A stretch of 64,000 nucleotides of DNA, taken from assembly GCF_900199185.1 (NCBI RefSeq), contig NZ_OBMI01000001.1:930001-994000 (forward strand), in the 5' to 3' direction. A program made the translations under genes and the position numbers. Source of the stretch: Sphingomonas guangdongensis (GTDB lineage: Bacteria; Pseudomonadota; Alphaproteobacteria; Sphingomonadales; Sphingomonadaceae). Shown piece by piece: positions 43,169-52,703 of this stretch (the first letter of the stretch is position 1; each line of letters begins with the position of its first letter). Below the pieces are notes generated by a model. The model searched no databases. It was not told the DNA's origin and worked only from the letters and a program-made list of their open reading frames with translations.

Positions 43169-43869
43169 TGGCAGCGCGCCTTCGAACCCTCCTGTTCCAG
43201 CTCGTGTTCTACGCCGGCTCGCTGGTCATCGTGCTGCTCGCGCCCGTCGCCGCGCTGTTCGGGGAGCGGCCGCTGCGGCGCTGGGTGCTGTTCTGGACGC
43301 TCTATCACCGCTGGTGCGCCGCGGTGACGCTCGGCATCCGGCCGCGGATCACCGGCGCCATCCCGACCGGGCCCGCGCTCTACGTCGCCAAGCACCAGGC
43401 GATGTTCGAGACGCTCGAAATGGTCGCACTGCTCCGCGCACCGGCGATCGTGATGAAGCAGGAACTCGCCCGCATACCGGTCTGGGGCTGGGCGGCGCGG
43501 CGCTACGGCATGATCGTGGTCGACCGCTCGGCGTCGGCCACGGCGATGCGCGAGATGATGCGCGAGGCCAAGGCGACGGCCGCGACCGGGCGCTCGGTGG
43601 TGATCTTCCCGGAAGGGACCCGAGTCGCGCCGGGCGAGACGCCGCCGCTCAAACCCGGCTTCGCCGGGCTCTACCGCGCGCTCGCCCTACCGGTCGTGCC
43701 GGTCGCGATCGACAGCGGCATCGCCTGGCCGCGCCATGGCCCCAAGCGACCGAACACCCCCATCACCTTCCGCTTCGGTGAGGTCATTCCCGCCGGCCAG
43801 CCCCGCGACGTGATCGAGCAGGCCGCGCACCGGGCGATCAACGTGCTGGAGCGCGCACCCGATCAGTGA
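43168..43869 (+). CDS. plsC: 1-acylglycerol-3-phosphate O-acyltransferase family protein
   Basis: PlsC-type acyltransferase making phosphatidic acid from lysophosphatidic acid. 233 residues with an N-terminal hydrophobic segment (about 8-30). The catalytic motif reads KHQAMFET, with Glu in place of the usual Asp of H-x4-D, as often in alphaproteobacterial members. The substrate motif FPEGTR and a later PVVPVAIDSG are present. Last gene of the ftsE-ftsX-ydcF-plsC set; its end overlaps the convergent tyrA by 7 bases. Confidence 0.88.
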   Translation: MAARLRTLLFQLVFYAGSLVIVLLAPVAALFGERPLRRWVLFWTLYHRWCAAVTLGIRPRITGAIPTGPALYVAKHQAMFETLEMVALLRAPAIVMKQELARIPVWGWAARRYGMIVVDRSASATAMREMMREAKATAATGRSVVIFPEGTRVAPGETPPLKPGFAGLYRALALPVVPVAIDSGIAWPRHGPKRPNTPITFRFGEVIPAGQPRDVIEQAAHRAINVLERAPDQ

Positions 43870-44795
43870 TCGCTGCGCCCGAAGTCGGGGCGCGCGTCAT
43901 CCTGGCCCTGTTCGATGATCGATCGCCGCACGGCGCGGGTGCGGGTAAAGGCGTCGAACAGCTGGTCGCCCTTGTCCCACCGGATCGCGCGTTGCAGCTC
44001 CGACAGGTCCTCCGAGAAGCGTTGGAGCATCTCCAGCACCGCTTCCTTGTTCGACAGGAACACGTCGCGCCACATCGTCGGGTCGGACGCGGCGATGCGG
44101 GTGAAGTCGCGAAAGCCCCCGGCCGAGTACTTGATCACCTCCGACCGGGTCACCTCCTCCAGGTCGGAGGCGGTGCCAACGATGGTGTAGGCGATCAGGT
44201 GGGGGAGATGGCTGGTCACCGCGAGTACGCGGTCATGATGGTCGGGGGCCATCAGCTCGACCTCCGCGCCCAGGCGGCGCCAGAAGGCGGACACGCGCTC
44301 GATCGCGACCGGGTCCGCGCCGTCGGGCGGAGTCACGATGCACCAGCGCTTGTGGAAGAGCGACGCGAAGCCCGCCTCCGGCCCGCTCCGCTCCGTCCCC
44401 GCGACCGGGTGCGCGGGGATGATCGTGACGCCCGGCAGCGCGTCGGTGAGCGCCGCGAGCACGCTCGCCTTGCACGAGCCGACGTCAGTGACGATCGCCT
44501 CGGCGGGCAGGTCGTCGCGGATGGCCGCGGCCGCGCTCCCCATCGCGCCGACCGGCACGCACAGCACCACCAGCTCGGCATCGATCACGGCCGCGCCGGC
44601 GCTGTCTGCGACGTCGCTGCACAGGTGCATGGCCTGTGCGACGGCGCGGACCTCCGGATCGGCGTCATAGCCGGTTACCGTCGCGCCCGGCATCTGCGCA
44701 CGCACGGCATGGGCGACCGACGATCCGATCAGCCCCAGCCCGATGACGGTGACGCGCGCGAAGCTTGTCCCGAGCGTAGTCGAGGGAGGAAGCAT
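43863..44795 (-). CDS. tyrA: Prephenate/arogenate dehydrogenase family protein
   Basis: NAD(P)-dependent dehydrogenase of tyrosine biosynthesis. 310 residues from ATG 44795, which overlaps the hisC stop by one base. A Rossmann start VTVIGLGLIGSSVAHAVRAQ (about 15-34) is followed by TDVGSCKASVLAAL, the substrate-site IIPAHPVAGTERSGPEAGF and DHHDRVLAVTSHLPHLIAYT. Pairing with an aminotransferase of the HisC/aromatic type supports an arogenate route, though specificity cannot be read from sequence. Confidence 0.9.
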   Translation of the reverse strand: MLPPSTTLGTSFARVTVIGLGLIGSSVAHAVRAQMPGATVTGYDADPEVRAVAQAMHLCSDVADSAGAAVIDAELVVLCVPVGAMGSAAAAIRDDLPAEAIVTDVGSCKASVLAALTDALPGVTIIPAHPVAGTERSGPEAGFASLFHKRWCIVTPPDGADPVAIERVSAFWRRLGAEVELMAPDHHDRVLAVTSHLPHLIAYTIVGTASDLEEVTRSEVIKYSAGGFRDFTRIAASDPTMWRDVFLSNKEAVLEMLQRFSEDLSELQRAIRWDKGDQLFDAFTRTRAVRRSIIEQGQDDARPDFGRSDH

Positions 44796-45889
44796 CAGGC
44801 CCCGACGATGCCCCGCAGCGCGGCGATGACACCGCGGGTCTCCTCCTCCGTTCCGATCGTGATCCGCAGGCCCTGCGCCAGGCCCTGCCCCGGCAGCCAG
44901 CGGACGATGTAGCCGGCGTCCATCAGTCCCTTGTACGCGACCTCGGCCGTCACCGCGCCTTCGAACACCACCAGCACGAAGTTCGCTTGGCTGGGAACCG
45001 CCCGCAGCCCGGCGTTGCCGAGCTTCGCGATTTCGTCCGCGAACCACGCCCGCCAGCGCGCATTGTGGTCGCGGGTGTGCGTCACGAAGTCAGTATCGGC
45101 GAGCGCCGCGATCGCCGCGTTCTGACCGGCGATGGTGATGGAGAAGGGCAGGCGGATGCGGTGCATCGCCTCGATCAGCTCGGGCGCGCCATACCCCCAG
45201 CCGATTCGCTCGGCGGCGAGGCCGTAGAGCTTGGAGAAGGTCCGCGTGACCAGCACGTTGGACGCTCGCTCGGCAAGCTCCATCCCGCCGTCCGCGGCAG
45301 CGCCGTCGATGTACTCGGCATAGGCGTGGTCGAGCACCAGCAGCACGTGCGGCGGCAGCCCGGCGTGCAACCGTGCGATCTCGTCCCGCGCCGCATAGGT
45401 GCCGGTCGGGTTGTTGGGGTTGGCGATGTAGACGATCCGCGTGGCATCGGTGACGCAGGCGAGCACGGCGTCGACGTCGGTCGCATAGTCCCGGTCGGGG
45501 GCAATCACCGGAGTCGCGCCCACGCGGCGGGTCGCGATCTCGTACACCGCAAAGCCGTAGCGGACGTGGATCACCTCGTCGCCCGGTCCCGCGAACGCGC
45601 CCGCGGCCAAGTGCAGCACCTCGTCCGATCCGTTGCCGTAGATGATCCGCGCGGCATCCAAGCCGTTCGCGGCGGCAATCGCGTCGCGCAGCTCGGTCGC
45701 GCTCGCGTCCGGGTAGCGCTCCAGCTTGCCCGCCGCCGCGGCGAAGGCGGCGCGCGCGGCCGGTGACGTACCGAGCGGGTTCTCATTCGACGACAGCTTG
45801 GCGACGGTGCGGCCGTCGTCGGTGGTGCTCCGCCCCGGGATGTAAGGGGCGATGTCCATGATCCAGGGCTTGGGCGCGGGCTTGTTCAT
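44795..45889 (-). CDS. hisC: Histidinol-phosphate / aromatic aminotransferase
   Basis: PLP-dependent fold-type I aminotransferase of 364 residues. The N-terminal [20 protein letters not shown], the central [17 protein letters not shown] and the PLP lysine in [20 protein letters not shown] are clear, as is the ending [11 protein letters not shown]. It could act in histidine synthesis or transaminate prephenate or aromatic acids; coupling to tyrA favours the aromatic role. Diverges from metX. Confidence 0.9.
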   Translation of the reverse strand: MNKPAPKPWIMDIAPYIPGRSTTDDGRTVAKLSSNENPLGTSPAARAAFAAAAGKLERYPDASATELRDAIAAANGLDAARIIYGNGSDEVLHLAAGAFAGPGDEVIHVRYGFAVYEIATRRVGATPVIAPDRDYATDVDAVLACVTDATRIVYIANPNNPTGTYAARDEIARLHAGLPPHVLLVLDHAYAEYIDGAAADGGMELAERASNVLVTRTFSKLYGLAAERIGWGYGAPELIEAMHRIRLPFSITIAGQNAAIAALADTDFVTHTRDHNARWRAWFADEIAKLGNAGLRAVPSQANFVLVVFEGAVTAEVAYKGLMDAGYIVRWLPGQGLAQGLRITIGTEEETRGVIAALRGIVGA

Positions 45890-45972
45890 GGGGCAAGCGC
45901 CTAGGCGGCTTCGCGCGCGCTTGGCAAGCGATGCGCTGGACGATAGGCGCTACCCTCCGTATCGCGCAGGCG

Positions 45973-47085
45973 ATGACCGATGCGCGCTTTGGCCTGGATG
46001 CCCGGGTGACGCTGCCGGGCGCCTTCGCGCTCGACGGCGGCGGCGAGCTGGCGACGATCGACGTCGCGTACGAGACCTATGGCACGCTCGCTGCGGACCG
46101 CGGCAATGCGGTGCTGGTCTGCCACGCCCTGACCGGCGACCAGTATCTCGCGTCCACCCACCCGCGCACCGGCAAGCCCGGCTGGTGGGCGCGGATGGTG
46201 GGGCCGGGCAAGCCTATCGACACCGACCGGCTGTTCGTGATCTGCGCCAACGTGCTCGGCAGCTGCATGGGATCGTCGGGGCCGGCGAGCATCGATCCGG
46301 CGAGCGGACGCCCCTACGCCATGACCTTTCCGGTCATTACCATTCGCGACATGGTCCGCGCGCAGGCGGCGCTGCTGGACCATCTCGGCATCGCCAGACT
46401 CTCGGCGGTGGTCGGGGGATCGATGGGGGGAATGCAGGCGCTCAGCTGGGCGGCGACCTATCCGGAGCGGGTCCGCGCCTGCGTCGTGATAGCGTCGGCC
46501 GCGCGCCACTCGGCGCAGAACATCGCCTTCCACGAGGTCGGGCGTCAGGCGATCATGGCCGATCCCGACTGGCGCGGCGGCGATTACTACGGCGGCACGC
46601 CCCCGACTGCGGGTCTCGCCGTGGCACGTATGGCGGCGCACATCACCTACCTGTCGGAGGCCGGGCTGACCGCCAAGTTCGGCCGCAAGCTGCAGGCCCG
46701 TGACGCCAAGACGTTCGGGTTCGACGCGGACTTCCAGGTAGAGAGCTACCTCCGCCACCAGGGGCTCGCCTTTACCGACCGGTTCGATGCCAATTCCTAC
46801 CTCTATATCACCCGCGCGCTCGACTATTTCGATCTGGCGGAGGAACATGGCGGCGTGCTCGCCAACGCCTTCCTCGGCACCGCCACGCGGTTCTGCGTCG
46901 TCGGGTTCGACACCGACTGGCTGTATCCCACCAGCGAGTCGCGCACGATCGTCCACGCGCTCAACGCTGCCGGCGCCCGGGCGAGCTTCGTGGAGTTGCG
47001 CTCGCCCTTCGGGCACGACGCGTTCCTGCTCGACTCGCCGGAGCTCGACCGGGTCATGGCCGGGTTCCTGGGGGCGGGCGCGTGA
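45973..47085 (+). CDS. metX: Homoserine O-acyltransferase MetX
   Basis: Alpha/beta-hydrolase-fold enzyme that acylates homoserine for methionine synthesis (acetyl or succinyl donor not decidable here). Starting at [12 protein letters not shown] (ATG 45973) it has 370 residues. Catalytic Ser in [15 protein letters not shown], oxyanion-side [17 protein letters not shown], and the catalytic His in SPFGHDAFL near the end. An ATG 42 bases upstream is also open. Overlaps the GNAT gene (GTGA); metW follows, the usual metX-metW pairing. Confidence 0.92.
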   Translation: MTDARFGLDARVTLPGAFALDGGGELATIDVAYETYGTLAADRGNAVLVCHALTGDQYLASTHPRTGKPGWWARMVGPGKPIDTDRLFVICANVLGSCMGSSGPASIDPASGRPYAMTFPVITIRDMVRAQAALLDHLGIARLSAVVGGSMGGMQALSWAATYPERVRACVVIASAARHSAQNIAFHEVGRQAIMADPDWRGGDYYGGTPPTAGLAVARMAAHITYLSEAGLTAKFGRKLQARDAKTFGFDADFQVESYLRHQGLAFTDRFDANSYLYITRALDYFDLAEEHGGVLANAFLGTATRFCVVGFDTDWLYPTSESRTIVHALNAAGARASFVELRSPFGHDAFLLDSPELDRVMAGFLGAGA

Positions 47086-47513
47086 TCGAGCTCGACGACG
47101 ATCGTGCCCGACTCGACCTCGCGCGCATTCACGGCTGGCTTGCGGGCAGCTACTGGTCGCCCGGTATCAGCCGCGCGCTCGTAGAGCGCGCCATCGCGGG
47201 ATCGCATCCGCTCGGCGCCTTTCTGGGGAACGAACAGGTCGGCTTCGCCCGCGCGATCACCGACCACGCGACCTTCGCCTGGATCGCCGACGTATGGGTG
47301 GACGAGCGCCACCGCGGTGGGGGGATCGGGCGGCGGCTGGTCGGCTGGTTCGTCCACCATCCGGATTTCGCCGGCATACGCCGCATGGCGCTGGTCACCG
47401 CCGACGCGCACGGCGTGTACGAGGCACTCGGTTTTCACGCGCCGCTGCGTCCCGACCGCTACATGGAGCAGCTCTCGCCCGAAGCGGCCGCGATGCTGCG
47501 GGCGGCGCCGTGA
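47082..47513 (+). CDS. GNAT N-acetyltransferase between metX and metW
   Basis: GCN5-type acetyltransferase of 143 residues, GTG start in the metX stop. Acetyl-CoA-binding motif: [19 protein letters not shown] (R/Q-x2-G-x-G/A, about 68-86), then [19 protein letters not shown]-terminal [20 protein letters not shown] is shared by a subfamily. Substrate unknown. Overlaps metW by 4 bases, so it is translated with the methionine genes. Confidence 0.87.
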   Translation: MIELDDDRARLDLARIHGWLAGSYWSPGISRALVERAIAGSHPLGAFLGNEQVGFARAITDHATFAWIADVWVDERHRGGGIGRRLVGWFVHHPDFAGIRRMALVTADAHGVYEALGFHAPLRPDRYMEQLSPEAAAMLRAAP

Positions 47514-48115
47514 ACCCGCTCAACGCCCCTACGCTTCGAGCCGATCTCAAGGTTATCGCCAACAACATCCCTGCGCGCGCGCGAGTTCTGGATGTTGGGT
47601 GCGGAACTGGCGACCTGATGGAGACACTTGAAGCGCACAAGCATTGCGACGCGCGTGGGCTAGAGCTGGATGCCGACGCCGTGGCCACCGCGCTTGGCCG
47701 CGGCCTCTCCGTCATGCAGGGCGACGCCGATACCGACCTCGCCGACTACCCGTCCGACACATTCGACTTTGCGATCCTCAGCCAGACGCTCCAGACCACC
47801 AAGCGCCCGCACGTGGTGCTCGACCATCTGCTACGGATCGGCAAGCGCGCCTTTGTCTCTTTCCCGAACTTCGCGCACTGGCGGGTGCGGGTGTCGCTGC
47901 TGTGGGGCGGGCGGATGCCGGTGACGCGGCTCCTGCCGCTTGAGTGGTTTGAGACACCGAACATCCATCACGTGACGGTGGATGATTTCCGGTCGTTCGT
48001 GTGCGCCCGCGGCATTACCGTCGAGGGCGCCTGGTTCCTGGCGGACGGGCGGCCGACGAGCGCCGCCGCCGCCAACTTCCGCGCCGAGCACGCGGTGTTC
48101 CTGCTGCGGCGATGA
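47510..48115 (+). CDS. metW: Methionine biosynthesis protein MetW
   Basis: SAM-binding methyltransferase-fold protein that partners MetX in many proteobacteria. 201 residues with GTG start. Motif I VLDVGCGTGDLMETL (about 26-40), then AILSQTLQTTKRPHVVLDHL and the MetW-specific FVSFPNFAHWRVRVSLLWGG with TPNIHHVT. Overlaps the photolyase start by 4 bases. Confidence 0.93.
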   Translation: MNPLNAPTLRADLKVIANNIPARARVLDVGCGTGDLMETLEAHKHCDARGLELDADAVATALGRGLSVMQGDADTDLADYPSDTFDFAILSQTLQTTKRPHVVLDHLLRIGKRAFVSFPNFAHWRVRVSLLWGGRMPVTRLLPLEWFETPNIHHVTVDDFRSFVCARGITVEGAWFLADGRPTSAAAANFRAEHAVFLLRR

Positions 48116-49668
48116 CGATCCTGATCCCCGTGCTCGGCGACCAGCTGAGCCACTCGCTCTCGAGCCTGAACGGCGTCGACCGTGCCGACGCGGTCGTGCT
48201 GCTGATGGAGGTGGTGGAGGAGACCACCTACGTCCGTCATCACCCGCAGAAGATCGCGCTGATCCTCTCCGCGATGCGCCACTTCGCCGCCGAGCTCAGC
48301 GCCGACGGCTGGCGCGTCGACTATGTGGAGCTGGAAGCGCCCGGCAACACCGGCAGCTTCTCGGGCGAGCTCGCGCGCGTCGCCGCCCGCCACGCCGCGA
48401 CCGCGATCCGCGTCACGGAGGCGGGCGAGTGGCGCGTCCAGCAGATGCTGCTCGGGTGGGAGCAGTTGCTGGGGCTGCCCGTCACGATTCTAGAGGACAC
48501 CCGCTTCTTCGTCAGCGTCGCCGAGTTCACGACCTGGGCGAAGGGCAAGCGCTCCCCTGTCATGGAGTTCTTCTACCGTGACCAGCGGCAGAAGACCGGG
48601 CTGCTGATGGACGGCAAGCAGCCGGCCGGCGGCCGCTGGAACTTCGACAAGGAGAACCGCGAGACGCCGCCGCGTGGCCTCAACTACCCCGCGCCGCTTC
48701 GGACCACGCCGGACGAGATCACGCGGGCGGTGCTCGCTCTGGTCGGCCGGCGGTTCGGCGATCACTTCGGCTCACTCGACGGCTTCAACCTGCCTGTCAC
48801 CCGGGCCGAGGCGCTCGCGGCGCTCGATCATTTCGTCGCGGCCGCGCTGCCTGGCTACGGCGACTATCAGGACGCTATGCTGGCGGAGCAGGACACGCTC
48901 TATCACTCGGTGCTGTCGCCGATGCTGAACTGCGGGCTGCTGCTCCCGCGCGAACTGTGCGAGGCAGCCGAGGCCGCGTACCGCCGCGGCGACGCGCCGA
49001 TCAACGCGGTGGAGGGGTTCGTCCGCCAGGTGCTAGGCTGGCGCGAGTTCATCCGCGGCATGTACTGGGTCGACATGCCGGCGTTCGCGGACGCCAACGA
49101 GCTCGGCGCGACCCGGCCGCTGCCCAACTTCTACTGGACAGCGGAGACCGACATGCGCTGCCTCCACATCGCGGTGCGCGACACCCGCGACCACGCCTGG
49201 TCGCATCACATCCAGCGGCTGATGGTGCTCGGCAACTTCGCGCTCATCGCCGGGATCGATCCCAAGGCAATCGACGACTGGTTCCTGGTGGTCTACGCCG
49301 ACGCCTATCAGTGGGTGGAACTGCCCAACGTCATCGGCATGAGCCAGCACGCCGACGGCGGCCGCGTCGGCACCAAGCCGTACGCCTCCAGCGGCGCCTA
49401 CATCAACCGCATGTCCGATTACTGCGGGCGCTGCCGCTACGACGTGAAGCAGCGCACCGGGCCGGACGCCTGCCCGTTCAACGCGCTCTACTGGGACTTT
49501 CTCGCCCGCCACGAGGAGCGGTTCCGCGCCAACCCGCGGATGCGCAACATGTACCGGACGTGGGACCGCTTCGCCCCCGCGGAGCAGGACCTGATCCGCG
49601 CGCAGGCGGCGGCGTTTTTGGGCACGCTAACGCCCGCCGGGCCGGGCTGGGTGACGGCGGAGCGGTGA
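48112..49668 (+). CDS. phrB: Fe-S bacterial cryptochrome/(6-4) photolyase (PhrB-like)
   Basis: Light-dependent repair enzyme or cryptochrome of the FeS-BCP group. 518 residues, ATG overlapping metW. N-terminal ILIPVLGDQLSHSLSSL is the deazaflavin/ribolumazine antenna fold. The C-terminal half binds FAD. Cysteines stand at residues 350, 438, 441 and 454 (MRCLH, CGRCRY, DACPFN), the positions I recall for the 4Fe-4S ligands of Agrobacterium PhrB. The group repairs (6-4) photoproducts; the antenna would use a lumazine from the ribH pathway encoded 7 kb away. Co-translation with metW is probably incidental. Confidence 0.92.
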   Translation: MTILIPVLGDQLSHSLSSLNGVDRADAVVLLMEVVEETTYVRHHPQKIALILSAMRHFAAELSADGWRVDYVELEAPGNTGSFSGELARVAARHAATAIRVTEAGEWRVQQMLLGWEQLLGLPVTILEDTRFFVSVAEFTTWAKGKRSPVMEFFYRDQRQKTGLLMDGKQPAGGRWNFDKENRETPPRGLNYPAPLRTTPDEITRAVLALVGRRFGDHFGSLDGFNLPVTRAEALAALDHFVAAALPGYGDYQDAMLAEQDTLYHSVLSPMLNCGLLLPRELCEAAEAAYRRGDAPINAVEGFVRQVLGWREFIRGMYWVDMPAFADANELGATRPLPNFYWTAETDMRCLHIAVRDTRDHAWSHHIQRLMVLGNFALIAGIDPKAIDDWFLVVYADAYQWVELPNVIGMSQHADGGRVGTKPYASSGAYINRMSDYCGRCRYDVKQRTGPDACPFNALYWDFLARHEERFRANPRMRNMYRTWDRFAPAEQDLIRAQAAAFLGTLTPAGPGWVTAER

Positions 49669-49708
49669 TATCCGGTGGCGGACACGGGCGAAGCCCATGT
49701 CGTCGGCC

Positions 49709-49764
49709 GGGCTGGTCAGCCCGCCGGCCGTTCCCGTGCGAGTCCGGCGGCGGCACGCCGCCGG
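49709..49764. terminator. Paired hairpins between convergent photolyase and ssb genes
   Basis: GGGCTG-GT-CAGCCC (49709-49722) and CCGGCGGCG-GCA-CGCCGCCGG (49744-49764), both perfect. They fill the 105-base convergent gap. Neither has a clear T-run, so rho-independent function is uncertain. Confidence 0.4.
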
Positions 49765-49773
49765 CCGCATCGG

Positions 49774-50313
49774 TCAGAACGGAACATCATCGTCCAGGTC
49801 GTCGTAGCCGCCGCCGAAGTCGTTCGACTTGGCCGCACCCGAACGCTGTCCGCCCGAGTTGAAGTTGCCGCCGCTGCCCCCGCGCGAGGACTGGCCGGCG
49901 AAGTCGTCGTCGCCGCCCCAGTTGCCGCCACCCTGGCTACCGCCGCCGCCCTGCCCGCCGCCGGGCCCATCGAGCATCGTCAGCACCGAGTTGAAGCCTT
50001 GCAACACGATCTCGGTCGAATAGCGGTCCTGCCCCTGCTGGTCCTGCCACTTTCGGGTCTGCAGCGCGCCCTCGATGTAGACCTTGCTGCCCTTGCGCAG
50101 GAAGCGCTCCGCGACGTTCGCCAGCCCCTCGTTGAAGATCGCGACCGAGTGCCACTCGGTCTTCTCCTTGCGCTCGCCGGAGCCCTTGTCCTTCCAGCTC
50201 TCCGACGTGGCGATGCGCAGGTTCACCACCTTGCCGCCGTTCTGGAAGCTGCGGCTCTCCGGATCGCGCCCGAGGTTGCCGACCAGAATGACCTTGTTGA
50301 CGCTGCCCGCCAT
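49774..50313 (-). CDS. ssb: Single-stranded DNA-binding protein
   Basis: Replication and repair SSB, 179 residues. OB fold at about 1-110 ([59 protein letters not shown]), a Gly/Ser/Asn-rich disordered tail (about 118-168) and the acidic tip DDDVPF that docks partner proteins. Length and layout are those of the chromosomal copy. Divergent from the DUF4169 gene. Confidence 0.97.
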   Translation of the reverse strand: MAGSVNKVILVGNLGRDPESRSFQNGGKVVNLRIATSESWKDKGSGERKEKTEWHSVAIFNEGLANVAERFLRKGSKVYIEGALQTRKWQDQQGQDRYSTEIVLQGFNSVLTMLDGPGGGQGGGGSQGGGNWGGDDDFAGQSSRGGSGGNFNSGGQRSGAAKSNDFGGGYDDLDDDVPF

Positions 50314-50357
50314 AACCGCTCCGTTGCTACGTGTATGGCACAGCGATAGGCGGACGC

Positions 50358-50534
50358 ATGGCGGAAGTCATCAATCTCAATCGCGCGCGAAAGGCCCGCG
50401 CCAAGGCTGAGCGGACCGCGCAGGCCGACGCCAACCGCAGAAAGTTCGGGCGGACCAAGGCGGAGAAGGCGGCGGACACGCAGGCAGCCGCCAGACAGGA
50501 CGCCGCTCTCCACGGCGCGAAGCGCGAGGACTAG
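50358..50534 (+). CDS. DUF4169 family small basic protein
   Basis: 58 residues, starting [18 protein letters not shown], the DUF4169 signature, then [19 protein letters not shown]. Very rich in Lys, Arg and Ala, helical, function unknown. It lies between ssb (divergent) and feoB (convergent, 4-base overlap). Confidence 0.85.
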   Translation: MAEVINLNRARKARAKAERTAQADANRRKFGRTKAEKAADTQAAARQDAALHGAKRED

Positions 50535-52378
50535 CCCAGCCCAGCCGCGACTGCGGTCCAGTAGGTCGCGCCCGCCGCCAGATAGGCGAGCGCGAACAGG
50601 TAGGCGACCGCGAACAGCGGCCAGCGCCAGCCGTTGGTCTCGCGTCGAATGACGGCGATCGTCGACAGGCACTGCGGCGCGAACACGAACCAGGCGAGGA
50701 AGGCGAGTGCCGTCGCCAGGCTCCAGCGCCCGGCCAGCCGCCCGCCGAGCTCGGTCGCGCCCTGCTCCTCGTCCTCCGCATCGATCGCATAGACGGTCTG
50801 GAGCGCCGACACTGCGACCTCCCGCGCCGCCATCGCCGGGATCACCGCCAAGCTCATCTCATGGTTGAAGCCGATCGGGCGGAGCACGGCCTCCAGCCCG
50901 CTCGCGATGCGGCCGGCGACCGAATACTCGCTCTGCTTCACACCGGCTGGCGCGACCGGGTAGCTCGCCAGCAGCCAGAGCGCGACGGTCACCCCCATGA
51001 TGATCGTGCCCGCCCGGCGCAGGAAAACATAGGCGCGCTGCCACAGGCCGATCAGCACGTCGCGCGGGGACGGCCACTGATAGCGCGGCAGCTCCATCAG
51101 GAAGCCGCCACCGACTCCGCGCGTCACCGTGCGACGGATCAGGACGGAGGCGAGCATCGCGCTCAGGATCCCCGCCAGGTAGAGCGCGAACAGCACGACG
51201 CCCTGCAACCCGATGCCCGGCGCCAGGTCGCGCGCGGGGATGAACGCGCCGATGATCACCGCGTACACCGGCAGCCGCGCCGAGCACGTCATCAGCGGCG
51301 CGACCAGGATGGTGGTCAGCCGCTCGCGCGGGTCGCTGATCGACCGGGTCGCCATGATCCCGGGGATCGCGCAGGCGAAAGAGGAGAGGAGCGGGATGAA
51401 GGCGCGTCCCGATAGCCCCAGCCCCGCCATCAGCCGGTCCATCAGCATCGCGGCGCGGACCATGTAGCCCGACGCCTCCAGCACCAAGATGAACAGGAAC
51501 AGGATGATGATCTGCGGCAGGAAGACGACGACCGATCCGACGCCGTTGATGACGCCTTCGACCAGCAGGCTGCGCAGGAAGCCGTCGGGCAGCGTCGCGA
51601 TCGCGCGCTCGGCGAGCCAGCCCTGCGCGCCCTCGATCCAGCCGATCGGCGCTTCCGACCAGCTGAACACCGCCTGGAACATGACGAACAGCAGCGTGAA
51701 CAGGATCACCGGCCCGGCGAGCGGGTGCAGCACGACCGAGTCGAGCGAGCGCGTGACCGCCCGGCCGCGCGGCTGCGCCACGATCGCGGCCGCGGCGATC
51801 CGTCGTGCCTCGCGTTGAAATTGGCGGATGTCGGGATCGACGGTGGTCGCGACGCCGGATCGTGTAGTCAGCGCGTCGGTGAGCGCCGCGCGCAGATCGT
51901 CCAGCCCCCGCCGGCGCACCGCCACCGTTTCCACCACCGGCATCCCGAGCTCGCGCGCGAGTGCCGCGGGATCGATGGCCAGCCCGTCGCGCTTGGCCAT
52001 GTCGACCATGTTGAGCGCCAGCACGGCCGGCAGCCCCAGTCCCTTGAGCTGCAGGACGAAGCGCAGGTGGTTGTCTAGGTTGGTCGCGTCGGCGACGACG
52101 ACCAGCGCGTCCGGCCGCCGCTCCCCGGCTTGGCGGCCGAGCACGACGTCGCGCGTGACCTCCTCGTCGGGACTCGACGGATCGAGGCTGTAGGTGCCGG
52201 GCAGGTCGACCAGCTCGATCGGACGGCCGTCGTCCAGGGCGAGTCGGCCCGAGTGGCGCTCGACCGTGACGCCCGGATAGTTGCCGACCTTCTGGCGCGC
52301 ACCCGTCAGCGCGTTGAACAACGCCGATTTGCCGGCGTTCGGATTGCCGACCAGCGCCACCAGCGGGATGGCGGTCAC
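50531..52378 (-). CDS. feoB: Ferrous iron transporter FeoB
   Basis: Membrane GTPase-coupled Fe(II) importer. 615 residues: N-terminal G domain with G1 GNPNAGKS (about 11-18), GVTVERHSG, G3 DLPGTY and G4 LNMVD; then the helical gate domains, including IILFLFILVLEASGYMVRAA and SSFACAIPGIMATRSISDPR. It is shorter than the E. coli protein at the C-terminal end. Follows feoA by 3 bases; a Fur-like box precedes feoA. Confidence 0.95.
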   Translation of the reverse strand: MTAIPLVALVGNPNAGKSALFNALTGARQKVGNYPGVTVERHSGRLALDDGRPIELVDLPGTYSLDPSSPDEEVTRDVVLGRQAGERRPDALVVVADATNLDNHLRFVLQLKGLGLPAVLALNMVDMAKRDGLAIDPAALARELGMPVVETVAVRRRGLDDLRAALTDALTTRSGVATTVDPDIRQFQREARRIAAAAIVAQPRGRAVTRSLDSVVLHPLAGPVILFTLLFVMFQAVFSWSEAPIGWIEGAQGWLAERAIATLPDGFLRSLLVEGVINGVGSVVVFLPQIIILFLFILVLEASGYMVRAAMLMDRLMAGLGLSGRAFIPLLSSFACAIPGIMATRSISDPRERLTTILVAPLMTCSARLPVYAVIIGAFIPARDLAPGIGLQGVVLFALYLAGILSAMLASVLIRRTVTRGVGGGFLMELPRYQWPSPRDVLIGLWQRAYVFLRRAGTIIMGVTVALWLLASYPVAPAGVKQSEYSVAGRIASGLEAVLRPIGFNHEMSLAVIPAMAAREVAVSALQTVYAIDAEDEEQGATELGGRLAGRWSLATALAFLAWFVFAPQCLSTIAVIRRETNGWRWPLFAVAYLFALAYLAAGATYWTAVAAGLG

Positions 52379-52381
52379 GAG

Positions 52382-52648
52382 CTAGACGGGCTGGACGTGG
52401 ATCGCGCGGGCGATGTGACGACGAAAGGTGACGGTCATTCGGCCGATCCGCGCCGCGACCGGGCCACTGCCGAACCGGCCGGCGTGGAGCAGTTCGACCT
52501 CCACGCCCTCGTCCAGCCCGAACTCACGCAGCCGCCGCGCCTCGCTGTCGGAGAGCAGCGCCCAGTCGACGCCGGCGACCGTGCCGGGCGCGCGGCGGCG
52601 CAGCGACGCGAGCGGCTGCGGCAGGGGAATGTGAGTCGCGATCGTCAT
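52382..52648 (-). CDS. feoA: Ferrous iron transport accessory protein FeoA
   Basis: 88-residue SH3-like accessory protein of the Feo system. The domain lies at about 17-85, with LSDSEARRLREFGLDEGVEV and ELLHAGRFGSGPVAARIG, then TVTFRRHIARAIHV. Directly precedes feoB. Expression under iron limitation is likely, given the Fur-like box 6-24 bases upstream of the ATG. Confidence 0.92.
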   Translation of the reverse strand: MTIATHIPLPQPLASLRRRAPGTVAGVDWALLSDSEARRLREFGLDEGVEVELLHAGRFGSGPVAARIGRMTVTFRRHIARAIHVQPV

Positions 52649-52653
52649 TTCCG

Positions 52654-52672
52654 CGACTGATTATCAATAACG
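52654..52672 (-). promoter_or_regulatory. Fur-like box upstream of feoA-feoB
   Basis: The minus strand carries TTATTGATAATCA, covering the GATAATGATAATC core; about 12 of 17 positions fit the classical Fur consensus, with an uninterrupted match TGATAATCA. It lies immediately upstream of feoA, as expected for repression by Fe-Fur. Confidence 0.55.
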
Positions 52673-52703
52673 ATCGAAGAAAGCCAGCGAAACCGCGTGT
52701 CCG

